From NCBI GenBank assembly GCA_944384475.1, contig CALWTN010000060.1:1-7672 (forward strand): DNA of 7,672 nucleotides, in the 5' to 3' direction. The first letter of the stretch is position 1; the number at the start of each line of letters is the position of its first letter. The notes under the pieces are model-generated. The model searched no databases and was not told where the DNA came from. It worked only from the letters and a program-made list of their open reading frames with translations. Below are positions 1 through 6,251 of the stretch, one piece after another. Position numbers and translations under genes: made by a program. Source of the stretch: an uncultured Clostridia bacterium (GTDB taxonomy: Bacteria > Bacillota > Clostridia > Christensenellales > UBA1242).

Positions 1-192
1 GGCAAGGTGCTGAAAGAAAATCTTGCGCTTGCAAACTTAGACGAAAACTTTTTGCAAGAGTTTTTAAAAAGTAATTTAAACAAAGCCAAAATCAAAGATG
101 TTTTGGTTATGACAATCGATGATAACGGCGTTGTGTATTTGCAACTCAAACAGGGGCAAAAACAAATTTTTGAAAACGTGAGGGCGGCATGA
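1..192 (+). CDS. DUF421 (YetF-like) membrane protein, C-terminal end only
   Basis: This is the 3' end of a gene that begins before the window: frame 1 is open from base 1, so the GTG at 7 is an internal valine codon and not a start. The 63 visible residues read as the cytoplasmic end of a DUF421/YetF protein. A GKVLKENL segment corresponds to the family's 'dGkileeNLkka' element, a helical stretch follows, and IKDVLVMTIDDNGVVYLQ corresponds to the family's 'l.dV..A.le.nG.lsv' strand. Family members are inner-membrane proteins with N-terminal helices, which lie outside the window, and a soluble C-terminal domain. Their biochemical role is poorly defined; in Bacillus some (2Duf) act in the spore inner membrane. 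The stop codon overlaps the next start as ATGA, so the two genes are probably translated together. The DUF4363 neighbour supports the assignment. The match was made by eye. Confidence 0.72.
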   Translation, partial: GKVLKENLALANLDENFLQEFLKSNLNKAKIKDVLVMTIDDNGVVYLQLKQGQKQIFENVRAA

Positions 193-584
193 AGATTTTT
201 TCAAAAATTATGCTTGCGCTCATCTTTGTGTTTTTAATAGGCATTAGCGTGGCGGAGGAAATTATTATCGACAACGGACTGACGCAAGCGATGAACGATT
301 GTTTGTATTTAGAGAATATAAGTCAAAATCAGCAAGATTTGCGGCTGCAAAAAATCGCCTTGGCAGTGGACGATTTGGAATATCATTGGAAAGAAAATGA
401 AAGCAAAATGTGCTTTTTGGTCAATCACAAAAATATTCAAGAAATTGGGCTTGAAATAAGCAAAATGAAAGTATATCAACAAGAAAATGATGTAAAAGAA
501 TTTAAAGCCTGCCTTGATGCGGTGAAATTTTACAGTCAAAGCTATCTGCATTTCATGGGCGCAAATTTGCATAATGTGTTATAA
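189..584 (+). CDS. DUF4363 family small membrane-anchored protein
   Basis: The protein has 131 residues. An N-terminal hydrophobic stretch (about residues 6-22, with two lysines before it) acts as a signal anchor or signal peptide, and an A-E junction at 22-23 is a possible cleavage site. The rest (about 30-131) is predicted to be helical and outside the membrane. The tryptophan at 67, the asparagine-histidine pair at 79-80 followed by an isoleucine-rich helix, and the terminal 'NLHNVL' resemble the DUF4363 pattern (W...H..i..i...l......f...l......NI). DUF4363 genes are commonly found beside DUF421 genes in Clostridia, as here with an ATGA overlap. The function of the family is unknown to me. 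The start at 189 has a weak GAGGG motif at 180-184 and is supported by coupling to the upstream stop. Three cysteines (38, 75, 108) are present. Confidence 0.7.
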   Translation: MKIFSKIMLALIFVFLIGISVAEEIIIDNGLTQAMNDCLYLENISQNQQDLRLQKIALAVDDLEYHWKENESKMCFLVNHKNIQEIGLEISKMKVYQQENDVKEFKACLDAVKFYSQSYLHFMGANLHNVL

Positions 585-609
585 AAAATCAGCCAAACGG
601 CTGATTTTT
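584..609. terminator. Bidirectional intrinsic terminator between convergent genes
   Basis: Bases 584-594 (AAAAATCAGCC) pair perfectly with 599-609 (GGCTGATTTTT) around the loop AAAC. The A and T tracts form the base of an 11-bp stem, so either strand's transcript has a GC-containing hairpin running into a U tract. The last base of the DUF4363 stop codon (582-584) and the first two bases of the opposite-strand stop codon (608-610) both lie inside the stem. One element therefore serves both converging genes. Confidence 0.85.
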
Positions 610-1705
610 AATAAACTTTTTCTTTTTTGATTTTAACAATTATCACAATGGCAACGATTATTGCAGCGGCTGCGGCTGCGCCAATTACAATATATACGAT
701 TGTCATTCCATCAAAACCTTCAACGGTGGATAATTGTTCGCTGGTTGATGTGTAGACAACTGTTTTATCGGTGTCTAAGATTTTGCAGGTGATCGTCCAA
801 GAACCTTCAATAGGAGGGTCGAAAAGGAAGGTGTGCCCCGTTCGGAGGCTTTCAGAGTCGGCGTCATAAATCGAGTTTTCAACCTCTTCGTTTGTTATAT
901 CACTTGGCAAAAGCACATATGTTCTGCCGTCTTGAGCTTTGCCTGTTACATACCAGTTGATTTGATAGCCATTCACATATTTGTAAGCCTCGTCCACGCT
1001 GAACAAATATGCATTTTTCAAACCTACATTGCTTGCTTTAATTTCGTGCGACAGAATAGGTTTTTGTGGGATGGAATTAACATCAGTTGGAACTAATTCA
1101 TACACCGCTGATTGCATCTGTCCGTTTAATTCAAACGTAAACATATAAATTCCCCAGCCGCCGTATTCTTCATAAGGCGTTCCAAAAACATTTTTGCCAA
1201 CATATTGGTTGGTTTTTGTTTGTTGTTCTGGCTCTTCTACAAAAAAGTTTAACTGCGATGTGATTTGTTCTTTGCTGTTCACTGATTCTGTAAACAATTC
1301 TTTTTGATCTGTGTGAGCTGTTTGGAAGCTTGCCTTGCCACCATTTATGCTGGCAGGTGACCATGTTGCATAATAGGCGTAATTGTAACTTTCAGCATCT
1401 GGCAGGGCGGAAGTGTCGATGTTTACTTCAAACTTTGCAACCTTTGACCATGGGAAAGAGTAGCTGCTGTAATCGGCAAGAGTTTCACCAGCTGGGGTTG
1501 TCAGTGAAATCGGCGTTGCAGAGGTTGTTTGTGACTGATTTTGTGAATCGTATGCTGTGACTGTTATTTTATCAGAAAAATTGTTTGTCATCATCAACGA
1601 AGCGTTTGATGTGATGATTGAGGTAGAGGATAATAAAAATGAAATTGCCAAAAGGATTGACAAGCAAACTAAATAAACAAGAAATTTACTTTTAGTTTTA
1701 TCCAT
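608..1705 (-). CDS. Secreted surface protein with C-terminal membrane anchor, unknown family
   Basis: I do not recognise this 365-residue protein. It has a Sec-type signal sequence: a basic start (K3, K5, K7), a hydrophobic core at about 8-26, and a likely cleavage after SNA at 33-35. The region to about residue 333 is polar and rich in serine, threonine, asparagine and aromatic residues, as expected for an extracytoplasmic protein. It may hold two beta-sandwich (Ig-like) modules, since WGIYMFTFELNG at about 184-195 and SWTITCKILDTD at about 302-313 look like equivalent strands. A transmembrane helix spans about 335-357, with the run GAAAAAAII, and is followed by a short basic tail (KIKKEKVY), so the protein is type I anchored rather than sortase-linked; no LPXTG is present. 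The ATG at 1705 is supported by a GTGAGGT site just upstream. The gene has its own promoter and stands alone between two oppositely oriented groups. A structural or envelope role is only inferred. Confidence 0.8.
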   Translation of the reverse strand: MDKTKSKFLVYLVCLSILLAISFLLSSTSIITSNASLMMTNNFSDKITVTAYDSQNQSQTTSATPISLTTPAGETLADYSSYSFPWSKVAKFEVNIDTSALPDAESYNYAYYATWSPASINGGKASFQTAHTDQKELFTESVNSKEQITSQLNFFVEEPEQQTKTNQYVGKNVFGTPYEEYGGWGIYMFTFELNGQMQSAVYELVPTDVNSIPQKPILSHEIKASNVGLKNAYLFSVDEAYKYVNGYQINWYVTGKAQDGRTYVLLPSDITNEEVENSIYDADSESLRTGHTFLFDPPIEGSWTITCKILDTDKTVVYTSTSEQLSTVEGFDGMTIVYIVIGAAAAAAIIVAIVIIVKIKKEKVY

Positions 1706-1709
1706 AACG

Positions 1710-1716
1710 ACCTCAC
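1710..1716 (-). promoter_or_regulatory. Ribosome binding site of the surface protein gene
   Basis: On the minus strand these bases read GTGAGGT, four bases before the ATG at 1705. This is a good Shine-Dalgarno match and fixes the start codon of the surface protein. Confidence 0.7.
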
Positions 1717-1730
1717 TTTTAACTAAACCA

Positions 1731-1757
1731 AGTATAACATAAAAAAAAGTTTATCAA
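1731..1757 (-). promoter_or_regulatory. Predicted extended -10 promoter for the surface protein gene
   Basis: On the minus strand TATACT (1736-1731) is preceded by TGT (1739-1737), giving an extended -10 element TGnTATACT. A TTGATA -35-like hexamer lies at 1757-1752, but the spacing is only 15 bp, so the -35 may contribute little and the TG extension may compensate. Transcription would start near 1724, leaving a leader of about 18 bases that holds the GTGAGGT site. Confidence 0.5.
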
Positions 1758-1769
1758 AAATATTTTTGA
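1754..1769. repeat. 16-bp perfect palindrome overlapping the surface-gene -35 region
   Basis: The bases TCAAAAATATTTTTGA equal their own reverse complement. The site overlaps the TTGATA -35-like element of the leftward promoter, which is where a repressor would act. The composition is nearly all A/T, so chance or simple DNA curvature is a real alternative. Confidence 0.4.
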
Positions 1770-1771
1770 CT

Positions 1772-1785
1772 TATTTTTAAAAATA
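1772..1785. repeat. 14-bp AT palindrome next to the first one
   Basis: TATTTTTAAAAATA is a perfect palindrome whose centre is 17 bp from the centre of the 1754-1769 palindrome. The two sit side by side in the divergent control region. Low complexity makes function uncertain; A-tract bending is as likely as protein binding. Confidence 0.3.
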
Positions 1786-1813
1786 TATAAATGTTTTTTT
1801 GCGATTAAAACTT

Positions 1814-1828
1814 GAATAAAGTTTATTC
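1814..1828. promoter_or_regulatory. 15-bp inverted repeat, candidate operator of the glmU-like/pth/mfd operon
   Basis: GAATAAA (1814-1820) and TTTATTC (1822-1828) are perfect inverted arms around a single central G. The site ends two bases before the TTGACA -35 box at 1831. This size, symmetry and position are typical of a site for a dimeric helix-turn-helix regulator. The binding protein is not identifiable from this window. Confidence 0.45.
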
Positions 1829-1830
1829 TG

Positions 1831-1859
1831 TTGACAATAAATCTTTAAAATTTTATAAT
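1831..1859 (+). promoter_or_regulatory. Exact-consensus sigma-A promoter of the glmU-like/pth/mfd operon
   Basis: TTGACA at 1831-1836 and TATAAT at 1854-1859 are separated by exactly 17 bp, matching the housekeeping consensus at every position. Transcription should begin about seven bases after the -10, at or next to base 1866, which is the A of the ATG of the downstream gene. No Shine-Dalgarno sequence lies in the few bases between. This promoter would drive all three overlapping genes. Confidence 0.85.
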
Positions 1860-1865
1860 ATTTGC

Positions 1866-2624
1866 ATGGAAAAATTAATATTGGAAGAAGAAACTTTAGT
1901 TGAAGAGCAAAGCACGATTTTTGATAAGCCGCTGATTTCGCCTAAAAACTTTGATTGGGTTAAAGATGAGGTTGCGGTTTTGATTTTTCACACGCCTAAC
2001 GACAAATTTGAAATTTGCGGCAAAAGTATGCTTGAATGGGTGGAGCTTGCTTGTGCCAAAATGCAGACGCAGATTTTGCAAGAGGTTGGCGATGAAAATT
2101 TGCTCTCGACGATAAGAGAACACAGCCAAAACAAAAACATTGTGCTTGTTTTATATTCTGACACTCCTCTTTTGCAACAAAAGACGGTGCTTAACATACT
2201 TGATTATTTTTGTTGTAAAAATATGAATGCTTTAATTTTGCCAAGAGGGTTTGTTTTTAAGAATGAGTTTTTGCAAAATTCAAACGAGGTGGCTTCTCCG
2301 GTAAGAAAAAGTTTTGCGCCAGAAGAGTTTGAACAGATTGCAAATGCGGAGCAAATTTCCAGCGCTTTTGAAGTTTTGCAGTCTCGTATTAGAAAATTTC
2401 ATCAGCATAGCGGCGTGATCTTAAAAGGCGAAAACACCATTTTTATTGATGCCGATGTGCAGATTGAAAAAGGCGTTGTGATTGAGCCATTCAATGTGAT
2501 TAAGGGCGACAGTATAATTGAAGGCGGTGTGGTTTTAAAAAGCGGCAACTACATCGAAGGTTCGCTGATCAAAAGCGGGGCGGTTTTGCTTGGTAAAAAT
2601 GTGATAGGTGGAAAGGAGATATGA
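1866..2624 (+). CDS. Degenerate GlmU-like protein, lacking the NTP-binding loop and acetyltransferase core
   Basis: The protein has 252 residues from the ATG at 1866. The frame is open back to a TTG at 1812, but that stretch contains the promoter, so it is unlikely to be coding. By eye, segments align with GlmU, the bifunctional UDP-GlcNAc synthesis enzyme (about 456 residues). FEICGKSMLEWV (48-59) matches 'LhkvcGKPMLeWV'; LYSDTPLL (96-103) matches 'lYGDvPLi', with D99 at the place of the metal-binding aspartate; N160 lies near the second metal ligand; and RIRKFHQHSGVI (174-185) matches the linker 'R...hm..GV.i'. From about 190 there are hexapeptide beta-helix repeats. The glycine-rich GxGTRM nucleotide-binding loop is missing: LIFHTPNDK (39-47) stands in its place. 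The protein stops before the acetyltransferase active site (Lys/His/Asn of E. coli 351/363/386). It is therefore probably not a working GlmU. Its position before pth matches the usual glmU location, with prs and ctc absent. A regulatory or scaffold role, or decay, is possible. The stop overlaps pth as ATGA. Confidence 0.72.
   Translation: MEKLILEEETLVEEQSTIFDKPLISPKNFDWVKDEVAVLIFHTPNDKFEICGKSMLEWVELACAKMQTQILQEVGDENLLSTIREHSQNKNIVLVLYSDTPLLQQKTVLNILDYFCCKNMNALILPRGFVFKNEFLQNSNEVASPVRKSFAPEEFEQIANAEQISSAFEVLQSRIRKFHQHSGVILKGENTIFIDADVQIEKGVVIEPFNVIKGDSIIEGGVVLKSGNYIEGSLIKSGAVLLGKNVIGGKEI
2612..2618 (+). promoter_or_regulatory. Ribosome binding site of pth, with short spacing
   Basis: AAAGGAG is a strong Shine-Dalgarno core, but only two bases separate it from the ATG at 2621, shorter than usual. 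The start is nevertheless secure because the protein must begin at the conserved MKIVVGLGNPG. Coupling through the ATGA overlap may make the spacing tolerable. Confidence 0.7.
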
Positions 2625-3121
2625 AAATTGTTGTCGGGCTGGGAAACCCTGGCGCTCAATATGCTAAGACGGGGCATAATATTGGTTTTTGCGTGGTGGA
2701 TGAACTTGCAAGAATATATGATGGAAAATTTTCAAAAAAATCATGCAAATCTCTTTGTTGCGAAGTGAGGATTGACGGCGAAAAAGTTTTGCTTGTCAAA
2801 CCGCAAACTTATATGAACCTGTCAGGCGAAGCCGTGCTTATGTTAAAGCAAAAATATAAAGATGCAAAGCTATTGGTGCTTGTAGATGACATCGACACCG
2901 TGCAAGGTAAAGTTAAATATAGACAAAACGGCAGCGGTGGCACGCACAACGGGCTTAGAAACATAGTCCAAATGATTGGCAGCGATTTTGAAAGGTTGAA
3001 ATTCGGCATCGGCAAACCGCAGGGCGATTTAAAAGATTTTGTGCTTGACAATTTGGATGAAGATTTGCGCAAACAGTTGGTTGATCAAGGTGTTGAGAGA
3101 GTTTTGCAATGGCTGAAATAA
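2621..3121 (+). CDS. pth: Peptidyl-tRNA hydrolase
   Basis: Pth cleaves the ester bond of peptidyl-tRNAs released early from ribosomes, returning free tRNA in the cytoplasm; it is normally essential. The family signatures are present in order: VGLGNPG (5-11), Y14, the catalytic histidine at 19 in TGHNIGF, KPQTYMNLSG (60-69) with the substrate-binding asparagine 66, VDDIDTVQG (88-96) with D89 at the position of the catalytic aspartate, GSGGTHNGLRNI (104-115) with N110, and RLKFGIGKP (125-133). The protein has 166 residues, shorter than the roughly 185-195 usual for the family. The missing part is the C-terminal tail, ending at WLK, and all active-site residues precede it. The gene overlaps the GlmU-like gene by 4 bases and mfd by 13, so translation is probably coupled. 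pth-mfd adjacency is common in Firmicutes. Confidence 0.97.
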   Translation: MKIVVGLGNPGAQYAKTGHNIGFCVVDELARIYDGKFSKKSCKSLCCEVRIDGEKVLLVKPQTYMNLSGEAVLMLKQKYKDAKLLVLVDDIDTVQGKVKYRQNGSGGTHNGLRNIVQMIGSDFERLKFGIGKPQGDLKDFVLDNLDEDLRKQLVDQGVERVLQWLK

Positions 3122-6100
3122 AGGATATTCTTGCAAAAGTGCAATTTCTCGGCTTGCAAAGCGAGATTTGCTCAGTAAAAGAGGGTGAAAAGGCGCTTAT
3201 TATTGCTTTGCAAAATAAAAGCGTCATTTTTTCAGCTGATTTTGTTGAGGCGGTTAAACTTAAACGAAATTTGCTTGCCCTTGGCAGAAAGTGCGAAATC
3301 GTTTCGGTGGGCAGAGAAGTTGGAAACTACCAAGATGAAAATTTAAAGTCGTTTGCAAGCGTGGTTTCTCAGTTTGTTGCAGGCAACATTGATCATGTAA
3401 TTTTTTTGCCAAATGCGATTGTCACAAAATTTGATTTGTCAATTTTTAAACATCCTCTTCTGCTTAGCAAGGGTGAGATAATAAGCCCTGAAAAAGCGGC
3501 ACAGCGTTTGGTTGAGCTTGGATATAAGCGTGTAAGTCTGGTGTCGGCGGAGGGCGAGTTCGCTTTGCGTGGAGACATCTTGGATGTATTTGCCGTTGGC
3601 GAAGAGATGCCTTTTAGGTGTGATTTTTTTGATGACAATATTGAAGAACTTTATTTATTTGATCAAAACAGCATGAAAACTGTAAAAAAAATCGAAAAAA
3701 AGTTGATTTTTCCTGCAATTTTGCCTATGGGAGAAAACAATGTCAGTGATTTATGCGATTTTTGCGTTGCAGATAAAGTGGAGAGGTTGCAAGGACAGAT
3801 TGAACTTTTGATGAAAAGTTTTTCGGTTATGTCGGAGTTTAAGCAGTCCGACTTTGCCACATTTGACCAATTAAAAATTGATTTAAAATTTTCGCTTTCG
3901 CAAGGATATGATGTTGGCTCTGGCGCGGAGGTGAACTACATCCACAATTTTGCAGAACTTGGGCAAGATTTAAAAACTTTTGACAGCCATAGCAAAAGCA
4001 TGATTTTGTTTGCAGGCGATGAGCCGTCTAAAAATCGTATTAAAAACTTTTTGTTGGGGCAGGAGATATCTTTTAAGGATTTTGACAACGCCGATTTTGA
4101 TGAGAAAGGAATTTATGTTTCAAGTTTTTATTATCCAAATTCATTTTCTTTTCCAAAATTAAACTTTTTTGCGATTGGCAGTGACAATCTTACAAAGCAA
4201 AAGCCGTCAGTGCTTACAAAAGCCAAAAAGGAAGCCTTTTATCAGCCTCAAATAGGCGAATATGTAGTGCATGATTTTCATGGCATCGGCAAGTGTGTGA
4301 GAATTGAAAGGCTTAAAATTTCTGACTTTGAAAAAGATTACTTTGTGGTGGAATATCGCAACGGCGGCATGCTTTATTTGCCAAGTGAGCAGGCAAGTTC
4401 GCTTTCAGCCTATATTGGAGAAGAACAGCCTCGCATGAGCGCGCTTGGCGGAAGAGAATTTGAAAATTTAAAAGCCAAAGTCAAAGAAAAGTTGGAGGGC
4501 TTTGCGCTTGAACTTATGCAGGCGTATAAGCAGCGTGAAAATTCAAAAGGATTTAAGTTTGAAAAAGAAGAATTTCTAGAAAATGCCTTTGCAAACGCCT
4601 TTGAGTTTGAAGAAACCGCCGATCAGGCGCAGGCGATTAAGGAAGTGCTTTCGGATATGGAAAGCGGCAAGGTTATGGACAGGTTGCTTTGCGGCGATGT
4701 TGGATTTGGTAAAACCGAAGTGGCGTTCAGGGCGGCATTCAGGGCGGTTATAAATTCAAAGCAAGTTGCGCTGCTTTGTCCAACCACAATTTTAAGCGAA
4801 CAGCATTTTGTTTCGGCAAAAAAACGTATGCAAGATTTTGGCGTGCGGATTGAAGTGCTTAACAGGTTTAAAAAACCTTCTCAAGTGAACGAGATATTAG
4901 CCAAACTGCAAAATGGCGAGATAGATATGCTGATTGGCACACATAAGATGCTTTCGGATAAGGTTAAATTTAAAGATTTGGGCTTGCTGATTGTGGACGA
5001 AGAGCAACGTTTTGGCGTGGCAGATAAAGAAAAAATCAAAACCATCAAAAAGAATGTGGACGTGCTGGCACTTTCCGCAACTCCAATTCCAAGAACTCTT
5101 CATATGTCGCTTGCCGGCATTCGTGACATATCACTCATCACAACTCCGCCACGAGATAGGCTGCCAATTCAAACGTATGTGACAGACGAGGACGACGAGA
5201 TAATCAAATCGGTGCTTAAACGTGAACTTGCCCGAGGTGGCAAAGCGTTTGTTATTTACAACAGAGTGCAGAGCATTGATTTTATTGCCTCGCACATTTC
5301 GAAACTCGTGCCAGAGGCAAAGATAGGACTAGCGCATGGGCAGATGAATGGAAGGGCGCTTGAAAAAGTGATCGACAGGCTGTTTAACAATGAATTTAAC
5401 GTTTTTATATCAACAACGCTTATAGAAAACGGCATCGATTTGCCATCCGCCAACACCATGATAATATTTGATGCGGACAGATTAGGCTTGTCTCAACTTT
5501 ATCAGCTGCGAGGCAGAATTGGCAGGAGTGATAAACTCAGTTATGCATATCTCTTTTACAAAGAAGGCAAAAATTTGACTGACGAGGCATATAAACGCTT
5601 GGAAGCAATTAAGGAGTTTAGAGAACTTGGCAGCGGCTTTAAAATTTCCATGCGAGATTTAGAAATTAGAGGGGCGGGCAATGTTTTTGGCAAACAGCAA
5701 CATGGTCATATTGAAAAAGTAGGATATGACATGTATGTCAAACTGCTAAATCAAACCATTAATGAACTGCAAGGCAAGCAGCAACGTGAGGCAAAACCTA
5801 TCAAGATTGATTTGCCGCTGGATGCATATATTCCTGAAAATTACATTGAAAACAGCGATGATAGGATTTCATATTATATGCAGATTTCTCAACAGCAATC
5901 GCTTGAAGAAATGCAGAGTTTGTTGCAGGCGCTTGCGCAAGCATTTGGAGACGTGCCGCAAAGCGTGGTTAACCTTGCCAAAATTGCACTTATTAAAAAT
6001 CTTGCCAGCGAGTTTGACGTCAAATCAGTTAAGTTTGACGGAGCAATCAAAATGGAGTTGTATAAATCTGGCGAGGTTGTCGATAAACGACTTGTGGGCG

Positions 6101-6246
6101 TGCTTAGTAAATATGGTGCAAGTTTAAGATTTGAAAATTTGCCTATAATCAGAATTGCCAAAGATACTTCTCTTTCAAAACTTTTGGATAAAGTTATCGA
6201 TATGTTTACTGAGGCAAGAGACGAAAATCTTAAAAAAGAGGTTTAA
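3109..6246 (+). CDS. mfd: Transcription-repair coupling factor Mfd
   Basis: Mfd is an ATP-driven DNA translocase that pushes off RNA polymerase stalled at damage and recruits UvrA for nucleotide excision repair. The 1045 residues show the full order: UvrB-like N-terminal modules (1-about 200, with RGDILDVF at 154-161), a spacer region (about 240-360), the RNA-polymerase-interacting domain (about 380-445, GEYVVHDFHGIGK from 383), then the RecG-like motor. The motor has Walker A GDVGFGKT (529-536, K535), the Walker B box DEEQ (630-633), motif III SATPIPRT (656-663) and motif VI QLRGRIGR (799-806). The C-terminal TRCF domain runs from about 900 to 1030. The motor is intact and should be active. 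The whole is about 100-130 residues shorter than E. coli or B. subtilis Mfd. K535 corresponds to E. coli K634, so nearly all the loss is in the N-terminal half. The gene overlaps pth by 13 bases; purine-rich GAGAGAG lies just upstream of its ATG. No convincing terminator follows it. Confidence 0.97.
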   Translation: MAEIKDILAKVQFLGLQSEICSVKEGEKALIIALQNKSVIFSADFVEAVKLKRNLLALGRKCEIVSVGREVGNYQDENLKSFASVVSQFVAGNIDHVIFLPNAIVTKFDLSIFKHPLLLSKGEIISPEKAAQRLVELGYKRVSLVSAEGEFALRGDILDVFAVGEEMPFRCDFFDDNIEELYLFDQNSMKTVKKIEKKLIFPAILPMGENNVSDLCDFCVADKVERLQGQIELLMKSFSVMSEFKQSDFATFDQLKIDLKFSLSQGYDVGSGAEVNYIHNFAELGQDLKTFDSHSKSMILFAGDEPSKNRIKNFLLGQEISFKDFDNADFDEKGIYVSSFYYPNSFSFPKLNFFAIGSDNLTKQKPSVLTKAKKEAFYQPQIGEYVVHDFHGIGKCVRIERLKISDFEKDYFVVEYRNGGMLYLPSEQASSLSAYIGEEQPRMSALGGREFENLKAKVKEKLEGFALELMQAYKQRENSKGFKFEKEEFLENAFANAFEFEETADQAQAIKEVLSDMESGKVMDRLLCGDVGFGKTEVAFRAAFRAVINSKQVALLCPTTILSEQHFVSAKKRMQDFGVRIEVLNRFKKPSQVNEILAKLQNGEIDMLIGTHKMLSDKVKFKDLGLLIVDEEQRFGVADKEKIKTIKKNVDVLALSATPIPRTLHMSLAGIRDISLITTPPRDRLPIQTYVTDEDDEIIKSVLKRELARGGKAFVIYNRVQSIDFIASHISKLVPEAKIGLAHGQMNGRALEKVIDRLFNNEFNVFISTTLIENGIDLPSANTMIIFDADRLGLSQLYQLRGRIGRSDKLSYAYLFYKEGKNLTDEAYKRLEAIKEFRELGSGFKISMRDLEIRGAGNVFGKQQHGHIEKVGYDMYVKLLNQTINELQGKQQREAKPIKIDLPLDAYIPENYIENSDDRISYYMQISQQQSLEEMQSLLQALAQAFGDVPQSVVNLAKIALIKNLASEFDVKSVKFDGAIKMELYKSGEVVDKRLVGVLSKYGASLRFENLPIIRIAKDTSLSKLLDKVIDMFTEARDENLKKEV

Positions 6247-6251
6247 ATTGC

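Noticed and set aside
833..1096. Plus-strand open frame opposite the surface protein gene.
   Set aside because: It is antisense to a gene with signal peptide, anchor, ribosome site and promoter, and its own translation has no convincing features.
1812..1865. Possible upstream TTG start adding 18 residues to the GlmU-like protein.
   Set aside because: This stretch holds the inverted repeat and both promoter boxes, has no ribosome binding site, and the added residues do not resemble GlmU.
4727..4750. Tandem TTCAGGGCGG repeat.
   Set aside because: It encodes the conserved FRAAFRAV helix after Walker A of Mfd and is explained by protein sequence.
5762..6127. A 121-codon open frame on the plus strand within mfd, in another frame.
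   Set aside because: It lies wholly inside the conserved C-terminal part of Mfd, has no ribosome site or recognisable protein features, and looks like a shadow frame.
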